In this document: piece after piece, positions 35,501-47,309 of the stretch
How positions within the stretch are numbered: the stretch's first letter is position 1
Layout of the letters: the number at the start of each line of letters is the position of its first letter
Source: Membranipora membranacea
Lineage: Eukaryota > Bryozoa > Gymnolaemata > Cheilostomatida > Membraniporidae
NCBI GenBank assembly: GCA_914767715.1
Contig: OU612073.1
Location: 3,534,001 to 3,598,000 of the forward strand
Length of the DNA: 64,000 nt
Reading direction: 5' to 3'
Notes under the pieces: generated by a model
What the model was told of the DNA's origin: nothing
The model's input: the letters and a program-made list of their open reading frames with translations, nothing else
Databases searched by the model: none
Translations under genes and position numbers: made by a program

Positions 35501-38500
35501 CAATGTGACTCAAAAACTTAACATTCAACAAAAAACAATCGTAATCACTTAATTATTTCAGGTAGCATTCAGGGCAATTCGTGGGAAAACAAGCGATGGT
35601 GAAATAGCTCTCGATGATATTTCCATACTGCCTGGTGATTGTGAATCACCATGGATACCGGAGACAGATGATACGCTAAAGACAGCCTCTGGTAAGGAAA
35701 ACTCACATTTGTACTAGGAAAACTCACAATTAAGTAAGAAAAACCCACAATTAGGTAAACAAAAATTTTAATTAGGGAAGGAAAACTCACAATCAGGTAA
35801 GAGTAAACCAAAATACTGTTGATGTTGCTGAAATTCTGTTTGAATTGTATGTTGTGTCGGTTAATATCTTAGGCTCATGTTTTCTAATGCTGTTTGTGTT
35901 GTTGTTTATGTTACCATGTCTGCTGGTTGTTAGCTTGCTATTGCTCCAGATATGATGTCATTTCTGGGACTCTGAGCTATTGTGTTGATAATATAGATCA
36001 TGTTTACAAACAACGATCACATTTCGTTTCCAGGATTGGTAGATGATATTGACCACATCTTCTGTACATTTGACTCAAGCAATGACACAGGAATCTGGAA
36101 CAAATACTGCAGTGGATGGACTGAGATAAAAGACAGAAAATATTTAAGTGATCACTATGGCTGGAGAAAAGGATCACATGCCAAAAATGGTGAGAGAGGT
36201 GTGATGATTGTTATCAATAATTGCAAGCGGTAATTTCTCAAAAGTTGCAAAGCTTTGAAGTGGTTTTGCCACAAACTTTAGAGAATGGGACAAATACCTG
36301 ATAAGTTATCAAATAATGTAATTTCATGGAGAAAAAGCAACCTGGTTGCTGAAATAAAAATTTCATGAGCTATATATATATAGAAAATTATGAGGAGATT
36401 GCTTCTAATGTTTTTCTCACAAAGTTACTTTTTCTTCAACCAGGTCCAAACTCTGATCACACTACTGGTACAGGGAGCTTCCTCTATCTGAACACGGATC
36501 TGTTCTATCACCCTGGTCTTTTAGTCACAAGATTTACCTACAAATTTGTGAAAGAAGCTTGCGGACTTGTCTTCACAATGTTCTACTTTATAAGAGAGGC
36601 CAAACTTGGAAAACTAGCAGTTACTTATAGAGAAAATATTTATTATCGAGTGTATGCATTAAGGGAGAACTCATTGAAAAGTATGAGCTCAACACGGTGG
36701 ACACAATTCAGTATGACTATTAACAACCCTGTCACTGAGGTATGTGGCTGTTTCATCTCCATGTTTGTCGTAATGTATAATCTGTCTTCTGCAATTCGTC
36801 TTTTGAAGAAGTCATAGAGAGAAGACTAGTCAAATTATGTTAACTGATGTGGTAGTCTCATATAGTCTCATAGTAAACATGTGGGTATCACACAAGATGA
36901 TGCAAAAAATCGCATCAGGCAGAAGAGTGATGGAATCCTATGCTGTATTACATGCAAAGTCGTTATGGATCACTTATCATTGTTATGTTAGGCATTGAGA
37001 TGGAAATGGTTATGCTCTTAACTCCCATTTACCATCAAACCCTGCTTTCAGAACCTTGGATATATTCTCCATTTCTATTTCAGCTGGCTGCACAACATTG
37101 ATCTATAATATCCTGCTGTTCCCATGGTTAAAGTAAATTTGACTGAAAGTTTCATGAATTTATCGTGCTCATAATGGTGAGAAAATTTGGTCTTGAATTA
37201 GCTGAATTTTGGGATCTAGTTTGATGCAGCGGTTTCTTCCTATGTTTCAGATTGCTATTGTGGGATCTTTAGGAAACGGAGACAGAGGTGGCATTGCAAT
37301 CGACGACATCACTATCACATCATCTCATTGCCCCGGTTCCATACCTTTGAAAACTACAAAATCGACAACACCTGTCTCTCTCCCCGAGCCTACATTCAAG
37401 AACTATCTTACTTCAAAAGAAATTTACTCTACAAATTCTGACACAATAAGATACTATCATTCTACTCTAAATGACCCTATGACCTCATCAAAACTCTCTT
37501 CTACTACGGTGTCTTATCCCTTGACCTTGAATTCGAGAGAACCAAATTCCGCTGTACAATATCATACACCCAATCACCACATGATGATGCCTTATTCCTC
37601 TCCGCCCTCCTCACCTTCTGTCTATGATAACTTCACCACAACAGAGTCATTGGGTGGAACTAATCACGAAACACCCTCAACCCCCAATATCATCAACAAC
37701 GTGACAAAATTACCATATGCTACAGAATCTGCTCTAAACTTGTTTCACCAAGAACAGGATATAATTGGAACAGATGTGACGCTGCCAGCAGCTATAATAG
37801 GTATGATTGCAGCTATCCATTGCATGTCCTGTCTTCAATGATTAAACCTCACGTTTCGCCACACCAATTGGACTAAAGGCATTAAATTGGAAATATCTTA
37901 ACAAAATTATAACTAGCACTACTATTGCTCTTGTTATTATTGTATCTGAGAATTGTCAAAAGCTTCGGACATCATATAAAGGATTCCAATACTTTCCCGT
38001 CAATATCATGAAAACTTAGAATACTGCCTTCTGCCACAAACCATCTCAACATATTTTTTCTCTTGTAGAGGGGACACCCTGGTTTGTATGGCTTATTACT
38101 GGGCTAGTAGCTATTTCGCTCTTGATTGTGCTCATCATAGCCTATAAGTTCGTCCTTGAAAGGTAAGTTGCATTTGTTTTTATTAATCACCATGAAATAT
38201 CATGATCATTTTCAATTAAAATTTTGAAATGTCCTTATCTCACTAATGGTACAAAATAGACACCTAGGTATTGAAACAAGGCTGAACTAAAGTTAAGTTT
38301 TTATAATACAACTTTGGTGTAGGGCAATTGTTCGGTAGGGTCATTCAGTTAATACGTGTGCTGCTTGCTGATGCAAATCATCAATATCACTTTGCCTAAA
38401 ATTATTCCTCTTTTGGCCTTTTAAATTCAATTAAATAGGACCAAAATCTTGAGGAGGTATACACATGAGGGTTTTGGGGCTGGAAATCGCCTTGCAGTGA

Positions 38501-39021
38501 ATAGCAAGCTAGCTAACTGATTGCACCAATATCACCACCCCCAAAAATTAATGGGTTTATGGCGCTAATTAGCATGCCCGCTATTCACTACACAGAGTTG
38601 TGTTCTCTTGTCCCATAGCTCAGTCAACTTCATGGTAACCTTCTAAAACAAAGCCTACGTGTTAGGGTTGTTGGCCTTACATGGCCCATTGCTGGGACCC
38701 CTTGTAGTGAGTTTTTAGCTGACTTTCCAGGTTTTCAGCATGTCTTTCCATGCTGTCACATGTCTTTCCGTGAGTTAGTCATAGGAGGTTTGTAGTTCCA
38801 TCAATGAGTTAGCGATTTAGAAGCGAGACCTCGTGTTTGTTTTGTTCACCTACCGAGTGAACGATCAGATTGAGAGTTTGACTGTATTCAACTGAACAAC
38901 CCCAAGCTGCTATAGACTGATAATATTAGTATATTTCTTTACCTTTAGGAAACGACGTCAATGGGCTCCAACCAAGATATCCCTGTCACATGTCCTAGTG
39001 CTAGATGCTACTGAAAGTTAA
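32510..39021 (+). CDS. MAM-B: two-MAM-domain type I membrane protein
   Basis: The tandem copy of MAM-A. Exons: 32510-32549, 32762-32932, 34881-35140, 35562-35691, 36034-36189, 36444-36739, 37251-37800, 38069-38162, 38949-39021, giving 589 residues. All splice sites and phases are kept and no stop interrupts the frame, so it looks functional. Signal peptide, both MAM domains, Ser/Thr-rich stalk, membrane segment and tail (RKRRQW) match MAM-A closely. The exception is the second half of exon 2, where MAM-B reads RCVAFWRRLSRTGMQRTKSK with six more residues than MAM-A. The start of exon 3 also differs (FTPKQFCGGSRA against FTTNRCLEGSWA). Exon 2 length equals that of MAM-C (171 bases), so the shorter exon in MAM-A is probably the derived state. 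Confidence 0.92.
32976..33276 (+). repeat. Intronic direct repeat in MAM-B intron 2, first copy
   Basis: Counterpart of 16041-16345. Its partner in the same intron is about 34479-34772. The pair was inherited through the segmental duplication. Confidence 0.7.
33388..33565 (+). repeat. Dyad-symmetric minisatellite in MAM-B intron 2
   Basis: Counterpart of 16446-16625, with the same repeated TTATCTGGCAA-GATAAATGG core. Confidence 0.7.
33906..34343. mobile_element. Rearranged foldback MITE with inverted copy of its flank
   Basis: The counterpart of the MITE at 16971-17310, but larger. A first left end (33906 to about 33975) is followed by about 100 bases that are the reverse complement of the right-hand flank (34344-34445). 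A complete element follows at 34076-34343. The result is an inverted duplication of element end plus flank. The long G run and its complementary C run are present. Confidence 0.75.
34479..34772 (+). repeat. Intronic direct repeat in MAM-B intron 2, second copy
   Basis: Counterpart of 17444-17741 and partner of 32976-33276. Confidence 0.7.
35691..35806 (+). repeat. 21-base minisatellite repeating the splice donor of MAM-B exon 4
   Basis: About 5.5 units, one fewer than in MAM-A. The first unit again overlaps the exon 4 donor (GTAAGG), and some later units keep GTAAG or GTAAA. An in-frame TAG follows the first donor, as in MAM-A. Confidence 0.88.
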
Positions 39022-39325
39022 AGGCAGATATAAGTATAGAGTATTATTTGTCTGCAGTAGCTAACATGATACAGAATTTGATAGTGATTGGAATAATTTT
39101 GGTTTGATAATAATTCAATTTTGAACCAAACAATTTGATATTACACCTTTTAGTTTTTTCTACTGTATATACGAGTATATGAAATATTGTGTATACAATA
39201 TCAATTCCGCTGAGAATCATTTCATAGCGCTCATTGATTTAACTGTATTGTTGAGACTTTTATAATTCCTTTTGGTAATAAACCTCTCAATACCTAAATT
39301 TATTGTCAACTAGCTTTTTACTCAT

Positions 39326-39331
39326 AATAAA
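39326..39331 (+). terminator. Candidate poly-A signal of MAM-B
   Basis: AATAAA about 305 bases after the stop, at the position homologous to 22314-22319. A second AATAAA at 39277-39282 is present only in this copy, where MAM-A has AATAAG. Confidence 0.4.
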
Positions 39332-39412
39332 CGAGGAATTAAGAGCAATTCTACCAACTTGATGAAACTTCTTTTCTAACAAACTGTCTCATTATAAGCC
39401 AACCCACCCAAC

Positions 39413-40705
39413 TAAGGCTGGGTCGGTGCATCGACTTTTCGAACTGAATCGCTAATTCGAATCGAACCAGTTCGAATGCATTCATGGGTCTCAACAACTA
39501 GGGTGATGGTCAAAATACCCGAGACCTTGTGCGCTACAGTCCACGATCCTAACCACTATGCTATGGATTTTATGTGACAATTTTGGAAATAGAGACTATA
39601 CCACCATAAAACATAGCTATTAGTCATGCTTTTGCTGTGATTATTATGAATGGCTTACAACACTACATAAAGCTTTCTTCAGACATCTATAATTCAATAA
39701 ATACCTGACAGAATTTGATGAAACTTGGTCTCAACATAGTTCATTATGTCTATATGATAATAATAATCATAATGAGTTTTTTTATATACCGCTTAATGTA
39801 AGCCACAATGGGTACTTCTAAGCGGTGAACATTGCATCATTACCGCCGCCCCGGTCACTGGGTCCAAGCACTCCATAGCCAATAGATATATTACAAACTG
39901 AATCAAACTTAATATGTACTATTAGCTAATTGCACTAGTGATTAGTGGATGAATATCCATCATTCTTTTAAATTGTGATATCTGAAGACAGTGTAGGAGT
40001 GCAATTATGTGGTTTGTCATTACGTTTTATATATGATCACTTCCGAACAATTTAAGTTTCATCAGTATTCCTTTGTTTGTGTTTGTACATGTACATGTAT
40101 GCAACTCGTCTCGACTACATGTCCGCAGCTGCAGAGTTTTACATTTTCTGGTTGTGTTCATTTACAGCAAAATACAAGCTACCTCTGGCTGACAAAACAG
40201 ACATACACTACACACACATAAAAATCACAATTATTGTTGCCTATGTAGCATAGGCGCAAAAGGAAACTAGAAAAAAAAATAAAGTCAACTTTAGAGTTTT
40301 TTTGTATTGTCTTATCTCATGAAAAGTAGCATCCATGACAGATAAGACGTAAATGTAGAATGGAATCGTCTTGTCTTTGCTGTGCTTGAACCCTGAACCT
40401 CGCTTCTGAATGTAAATCTAATTCTGTTTGTGGACAATGTCGAGACCTCTTTTATTTACCTTTCCCATAAGTGAAGTAAGTAGGCCCATCCCTTTGGTAT
40501 CTGAAAGCAAACTAAATAAAGCTAAATCAGCTGATTCTATGGTATTGAATCAGAAATGGGCATAAATCGAATCGAAAATTGTCATAAACCGAATCGAAAA
40601 TTATCAAAATCCATATCGAAAATAAGAATCGAATTGAATTGAACCTTGTGGGGTCCGAATCAAAGTCGTATCGAATCGAAAAAATTTTGTATCGACCCAG
40701 CCTTA
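39413..40705. mobile_element. hAT-like non-autonomous element at the end of unit B
   Basis: A 1293-base element with inverted ends TAAGGCTGGGTCG and its complement. It is flanked by 8-base duplications CACCCAAC (39405-39412 and 40706-40713). The subterminal parts are rich in GAATCGAA-type motifs. The middle carries a tRNA-like sequence and a segment resembling a SINE tail (CCCCGGTCACTGGGTCCAAG). No transposase frame. It stands within a few bases of the right breakpoint of the segmental duplication. Confidence 0.85.
39505..39566 (-). mobile_element. tRNA-like SINE head inside the hAT-like element
   Basis: On the minus strand this has an A-box-like TAGCATAGTGGTTAGGAT and a weak B box (GGTCTCGGGT). 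The T-arm is degraded, so this is a SINE fragment and not a working tRNA. It was probably nested into, or captured by, the surrounding element. Confidence 0.4.
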
Positions 40706-42600
40706 CACCCAACCCACGTCTGTCAATGCACAGTAGCCATGCAAAAGCCCATGCAAATATCTGCTAGATTCTTCAGTACATAGACAGCATGAATCTGAAA
40801 ACCGTTGGGCTCAACCGTGTCATTTACCCTTGTCTTTTTTTACAGCGAGGTCAAAATTAAAATTTCTTTTTTTTTATCATTTACCCTTGTCTTTTCTTAC
40901 GGTGACGTAAAGATTTGAATTTCTTTCTCATCATTTTCATTGTGTTGAGAATGACATGCACTGGTTCCGTTTGGCTCTGCTGCTCTTCATTATAATAAAC
41001 AACATGCAATTTGTTAGTGTTGGAAAGTAAAAAGTTTGGCGGAATGTGTTGAAACTTGGCCACTTAGATATATATTTGGCCTCATTCAAATTCTAGAATA
41101 TCAAACTCCTGGGACAATAAGGAGCAGAGTCGTGCCCATTTGTTACACATTTAACATATTACAATTGCTGCTGTTGCATGTTATGTCGCTTTGTTAGTGT
41201 ATATATGTACCCTGCCTGCATTTCTGCCGCAGCAAATATAATCGAATAATTTCATACAAGTTTCAGGTACCACATGATTATGGCATCTGATGTTTGACTA
41301 TAATCATATTATATTTAGCGTATTATGTCATTAGCCAGGCGATGGTCAGGCACCGGATGCTGTCTCAAGCTTCGTCACATTCTCATGTACATTCATGTTC
41401 TCCTTCCCGTGTACAGTGTATATAAAACTGAGTATTTTGTCTACAGTTTGGTATCAGTGTGATCTACCATCTCTAATGTTAAACTGCTATACTATTAATA
41501 TCATTTGCAACTGCCTGACAATGTACCCAGTACTTCACCCTGCAGCAACACCACAACACAGAGAGGTTCCCTGAGTACTGACACCTGTGATGTAAGTATT
41601 ATTTATTATTTCTGTATAACGAATCAATACATACACCCAGGACAAGGAATACTCCTTGAATATGCCATCTTAAAACGCAAACTTAAATTTGCAAATTTAA
41701 ATTTGCAAATCATTATCAGAGATTTGGGACTTGATTTGCCCCTTGACAGGTTGGACTTGATTTTATTTGTTTACTGGAAATTCAATGATGATTTTGACTT
41801 GATTTGATTTGACCATCTTTCAGGTGATTTGGTGTGCTTTCAAATCGCTCAAAAAGTCATTTGCCTGCAACCTTACACCTTATGACCCATTCAGACATGG
41901 CATTGTCTTTTAGTTAAGAGTTGTGCCCATATCGATGCATGATAAGAAAACTCATTGCGTCCTTACTCAAATTTATTATGTTGTTAAGTTATATGATGAG
42001 GATTTGACTATCAGCACTAAGGAGTAGGCCACTTTGGGGACTGGTAGTTCAATGGAGAAATAGCATAAGAATATTATGAGGAATGCCTCTGCGGCACCTG
42101 ACGTAAGTAGCCTGCAAGGTTGTGGTCTCATGTTATCATTGATACATGTCTATTGTGTGGCACTTGATAACCTTGAAATTCTCACAGCAATATTTTTATT
42201 CAAGAAGGAGGAAGGTTATAATCAGACCCATCTAAAATCAGAAATCTATTAATAGAATAAACATATTCATTGGTTGTGCCTCATATAACAATCACAGTTC
42301 CTTTTTCCTTATAAGCTCATGTCAGCCCTAATATTAGTTCCTGCTAAACGAAACTTGAACAGCATAAAAGTTGTGCAAATGGTGAGAAAAATTCTTGGAA
42401 GGAAGTAATTAATTTACATCAGCTATCTATCACTCACTAGGTAAACAGTCAACAATAGGCAATTTTGTCAAAAAGTTAACACTATCTGCGTTACTGAAAA
42501 TATTATCTTGGTTTTAACTGCTACCCACCCTATCATAATGAGAACATCTCTACATATTCTAGATAGGCTGAACAAATCAGAAGGGCACACCTCAATAAAA
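40706..42600. other. Intergenic stretch between MAM-B and MAM-C
   Basis: No gene recognised. About 40810-40925 is a tandem pair of roughly 58-base units starting CATTTACCCTTGTCTTTT. At 41419-41427 TATATAAAA is followed some 30 bases later by an initiator-like GTATCAGTG, and a GTAAGT donor lies at 41593. This could be a promoter and 5' exon, but nothing downstream confirms it. The rest is unremarkable AT-rich sequence. Confidence 0.4.
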
Positions 42601-42615
42601 CACAGTTCTTAAACC

Positions 42616-42624
42616 TTTAAAAAG
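42616..42624 (+). promoter_or_regulatory. TATA-like box upstream of MAM-C
   Basis: TTTAAAAAG, 70 bases before the MAM-C start. The rest of the upstream sequence is not alignable with MAM-A or MAM-B, so the shared motif and distance are meaningful. Confidence 0.45.
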
Positions 42625-42685
42625 CAGGATGAGTTACTGAGCTGTTACAATCGTTCAACATTTGAAACAGATACCACCTAGCACA

Positions 42686-45600
42686 ATGCTAGTCCGCGTA
42701 GCTGTCATATGCTACTGCATAATGGGTAAGAGATTATTTTTCTGTATTCTGGTTTTATTTATCAAAGGAGGTAGTTTGTTATTCCTCTAAAATCTTGTTT
42801 CTATTTAATCAAAAAATCATCACAAGGTTTATAATATTGGTGATATTTAGCAAGAAAAATATTATCATGTTCTTATGTTTCAGTTGTACTAGGGAAATCT
42901 TTGGCTCAACATGAAGTATTTCACTGCGATTTTGAGCAAAATGATTGTGCTCTTGAAAGCATCTCTCCACGCAATGAAAGGTACAATTGGAGGTCATATT
43001 GGAGAAGGAGGAGGGCAAGTGCTGGAAGTTCTGATCATACTACCAGCACAAAAGGTATATCTTTTATCCTTATTCAAACCTACAGTGTACTGTAGATTTG
43101 TCTTCACCTTGTGAATATCGTGTGAGCATTTTACCATGTCAAATATTGTTGTTTGGGTGTTGTTGTGCAGCCTCCGTATTAATCAAACGAGCCCCCTATG
43201 TACCTGCCTACCTAATACAGATCTTGTTAGTGAATCTTAAATTTTAATGTTTCAGGTGGATACTTTGCAGCCTTTGCACCACATCGTAGTTGCTGTGAAG
43301 GAGATGAGGCGGTGTATTACATACCCGTAGAACTGCACGGTATTTTCTGTGTCCAGTTTTGGTTTAAGGTTCTGGGAGAAGAAGCTGGCCCTCTCTCAGT
43401 GGTAACCCAAAATCCCACAGCAGAAGAACCACAAAATGCTAAGATAATCTGGCCAGGGAAAACTAACACAATTACGTCAGACTGGAGATTTGCTGCAACG
43501 ACCGTTGATACCAGACTGATCGATGCTTCTCAGGTAAGGTCAAACAACAGTAAAAATAAAACAAATGTACATGTTATAATTTCCAGTTTATTCTTTAAAT
43601 CAGAGAAAATGTAGGAAAAATTTAAAAAATACATCTGAGTCATGGGCTTATATTAACGTTTTATTACTGTTGAGACAAAATTTTACATAGCTGGATATAC
43701 CACTCTGCCCATACCATTTTCATACATAGGCCTTACAACAGTACTTCCCCTAGAGTAAGAAGGAACGAGGTATATCAAATTCTGACTTTATATGAGTCAG
43801 GCATCATGATATTTTTTTTGGTCAAAACATTGATTCATAATGCAGCATTGCAATGCATCTAACAATTAGCTCTTGAAAACTTCAGTTTGAGTTTGAGTTC
43901 ACTTTGAGAGCCTATTGCTATCGATCAGGTTTATTGTACAACCAAAAACTCAAATGGTCTTAAAAAGCCTTTCAAAAAACTTGCATCAATAGTAAATATT
44001 AAATACTAACTCCACAACCAGTTAGGTATGGGCACTGAGACATGAAGAAACTGGATTGCTAACATGTGTAATAAGAGCGATAACAACATTTCATTCAACA
44101 CCAAATTTCATATTTTGGTTAATGTTTTAGGTCGGTTTCAAAGCAAGTCGAGGGAGAGGGAGAAATGCTGCGGGAATAGCTTTAGATGATATTTTTATTC
44201 TTTCTGGTTCTTGTGACTCACAATCATCATTGAAGACCAACAAACCGAAGTTGGGCCTGGGTAAGAAAATCCTTGTTATCTTGAAAGTTTAGTTAAAAAA
44301 AACTGCTGGTGAATACGTTGCTGTTTAATTTTGACGTTGATATGTAATATATATTATTACATAATATATATTATATATATTTACATGTTAATTGTCGAAT
44401 TGGAGGGTCATTTTTAAACCACCATATTGTTGTATTTTTAGAATCGAACACGCAGACTGACCCTATTGAATGTACATTTGACTCTTTCAATGCGTCAAGT
44501 GTGCCTGACGATGTCTGCGGATGGCTTCAGCTGAAAATGGGTTGGATTTCTAGTTGGAGAATACAATCAAACTTGATGAATCCTGTTGATAAAGGTATAA
44601 TAGATTCTATTCCACATACATAGCAAAGTGCCCATATGTACTATAAAGAAGGGGTAACAATTCTCATTGTGATTTTTGTTTAAAGCGATTCAAGATTCAG
44701 TGTATTGATAATACTTCGTTGACATATCATGTATTAACTTCTTATGATTTTCTCACTTTGGGTAGAAAGTACAGAGACCATGGGTTAAAAAAATTGCAAG
44801 GTTCAGTTACTCTCCACATTCCGAAGAATAGGCGGGAAAATAGTCGGTTCTTAGTGGCGAGTGGGCAATGTCTGCGCCAATTTGTTGTCAGTTTGTGAGC
44901 AGGTCGGAGAACACCTGGGGGTCCAACACGTCCCAGAATTCAGTTGACTTCTGTGGGATTCTAATCAACAACCTTCAACACTTTGCTATATGCTCTAACC
45001 AACTGAACCACCTCCTACTCCCTGTGTAACAGTTGTTTAGTATCATGACAGTTTAGTAATAAAGGATCCATTCCACTTTAGCGGCATATTGTTCCAAGAG
45101 CAGAGCCATTATCTATCATTCTCTAATTTGCCTTATTTGAAGTCTCTGCTAGAACTTCAAGAATATTATAATCATTGAGTTCACCCCATCAATATTACCT
45201 TATATTTTTCAGGGCCAAACTATGATCACACAACTGGAACTGGGAACTACCTGTATCTGAGTAAAGATCTTATGATGCATCAGTTCTCTGAATCTCTTGA
45301 TGTGATGTTAGTCTATCCGTTTGCGAAGCCAACTTGCGGATTTGTCCTCACCATGTTCTACTACAAGATTGCAGACCAAGTAGGCAAACTCTCAGTTTCT
45401 ACCGAAGGAGAATATTTTCCGGGAGTGCCAATAACACGGGAATATTCGCTGGAAAGAGTAAGCTCAAGTCGATGGACAAAGTGTGTTGTGACTACTGAAT
45501 ATCCAGTGACAGAGGTCTGTAGGTCACATTTATCTTGATAAGTTTTATGTGCCTAGTAGCTATACTGACTGTAAAATATCTTTATGCTATCGTATACATA

Positions 45601-47240
45601 GTGAAAGATGTCTAAACTTACAAAACCACTCAGATCATGTGAGCACATTGGGAATGCTATCAGAATATTGTGTCAAATAACCTTTCAAGATCCCCATATG
45701 ATGTTCACAACCAGAAGAAGCTTGCTTCAGCGTGATTGATTCCACATAGCAATGCCAAGAACGGTCAGATTTTCAGCTTATCCATGCAACCAAATCAATT
45801 CCCTTTTATGTTGTTTCAGATTACCATCTTAGGATATTTTGAAGATGGTGACAGTAACGGAATTGCAATTGATGACGTCACCATCAAAACATCCCCATGC
45901 CACACCGATGAGCCAACAACTCCACTGCCCTCTAAGATAACTTCCATGAGTTCAAGTGAAAGTCAAACTGAGAAATTTTCCTTGAATTTCTCCACACAAT
46001 CAGACCAAATTCCCAATCGAACCATGAATTCTTCAACGAAATCTACCCTGAGGTCCACTTACAATCTCCCCTTTTCAATTGAAAGCAATTCGTCAGTCAC
46101 ATCACATACAACCAACCTGTCTCAAAAATCTCCCAACTCTACTGTGACATCAAACAGTGTTTTGGAAATCCTCTTCTCCACCACTGGCTCTACAACTGAT
46201 TCATCTGGAACCTCTTCTAAGTCTGCATATGACTTTTCTGGAAAGGTTAACCCATCTGATAAGTTGTCTGGCCCCAAATACACAGCCTATCGAAACGGGA
46301 AAGATGAACCCCTAATCCATATCACTACTGTGATTGGCACTGTAACACAGTCTGCATCTCATCATGAAGAACTGGATGTAGGGCCACCAGCTACAGTCTC
46401 ACTAAGGCTGAAAGGTAAGTTAATCCATACATGCCGTGCTTCGTTTTTCAAACAGTCATATAACCGCTCACAACTACACTCCTCACAAACAGTTTAATCT
46501 GCACTTATAAAGGAACAATTCTGAGTTTAGTGTAGTCTGAGCCCCCAAGACTCTTGTCCCCGTCCCGATGGCTGCCTACCCCTTCCCATCCCGGTAGAGT
46601 GATTAGCTATTGAGGTATATTGTGCTTATGTTTCAAATCAAGTAATCCCAACAAATGTTATCGATTTGCTGTGATACCGTCTACCGTGTTTTTATTTGTC
46701 CAAGAATTATTGATTCAATTTATTTTAGATGAAGTGCCCTGGTTTACCTGGCTGATCACTGTACTGGCAGCTCTCTTGCTTGTCTTTGGTATCATCATCG
46801 TATCCAAATTTCTCAGAGAACGGTGAGACTTATCCCAAATATTACAGCCTTTTATGAGAGTTTTTTTCCACAGAAATTGCCCTGTCAATTGAAATCAACT
46901 GTATTGCCATTTTTGTTTTTTGTTTGGTCTTTCACCCACAATTAGAATTTGTGTAGGTTACCCTGTGCGAGTAAAGTTTCTAACATATTCATGATTTGTA
47001 CTACTCACCCTTGTAACATCCATGATGTCTGAATCTTGAACATACTCAGTATCGAATGAGTAAAATGACAATGGCTGATGCCAAATTGAGAATCTCTGCT
47101 TATCATATTTTATCAGAAGATTATCACAGTTATTATGTTATTTTCTGATCTCTCGTTATAGGAAAAACTCACAGTGGCCCACGTCACATTTTACAGACTA
47201 TTACGAATTGTATTTTTCTTTCCATCTTCAACTTTGCTGA
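42686..47240 (+). CDS. MAM-C: diverged two-MAM-domain membrane protein
   Basis: Exons: 42686-42725, 42884-43054, 43256-43533, 44131-44260, 44442-44594, 45213-45514, 45820-46414, 46729-46822, 47162-47240, giving 613 residues. Exon number and every intron phase equal those of MAM-A and MAM-B, and exons 1, 4 and 8 even have identical lengths. Signal peptide MLVRVAVICYCIM; MAM 1 with FHCDFEQNDCAL and AGIALDDIFIL; MAM 2 with ECTFDSFNAS and NGIAIDDVTI; Ser/Thr-rich stalk of about 180 residues; membrane segment WLITVLAALLLVFGIIIVSK. The tail is unlike its paralogs: RKNSQWPTSHFTDYYELYF, with three tyrosines. Protein divergence shows it split off long before the A/B duplication. A SINE lies in intron 5. 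Confidence 0.92.
44832..45027 (-). mobile_element. tRNA-derived SINE in MAM-C intron 5
   Basis: On the minus strand: a head GGTGGTTCAGTTGGTTAGAGC, a degraded B box (GATTAGAATCCC), then a body with CCCCCAGGTGT and AATTGGCGCAG. The same family occurs at 51048-51252 and, as heads only, at 53983 and 56769. No poly-A tail and no obvious target duplication. Confidence 0.75.
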
Positions 47241-47299
47241 AGTTGATTCATTTATTTTTTATTCTCCCTGGTAATGTAACAAAATATTATTAGTTTTAG

Positions 47300-47305
47300 A
47301 ATAAA
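47300..47305 (+). terminator. Candidate poly-A signal of MAM-C
   Basis: AATAAA 60 bases after the MAM-C stop codon. Another AATAAA follows near 47505. Confidence 0.45.
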
Positions 47306-47309
47306 TACA

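Larger units (their letters stand above)
24673..39408 (+). repeat. Tandem segmental duplication, unit B
   Basis: Second head-to-tail unit. It begins in what was the intron before acyltransferase exon 19 and runs through a headless acyltransferase and all of MAM-B. It differs from unit A by scattered substitutions, by lacking three unit A blocks, and by its own LINE (26898-30022) and hAT-like insertion (31453-31963). Confidence 0.9.

Noticed and set aside
41419-41807. TATA box followed by a possible 5' exon (donor at 41593)
   Set aside because: The core promoter pattern is attractive, but no downstream exon continues the frame and MAM-C has its own promoter-like motif; recorded only as a note in the intergenic entry.
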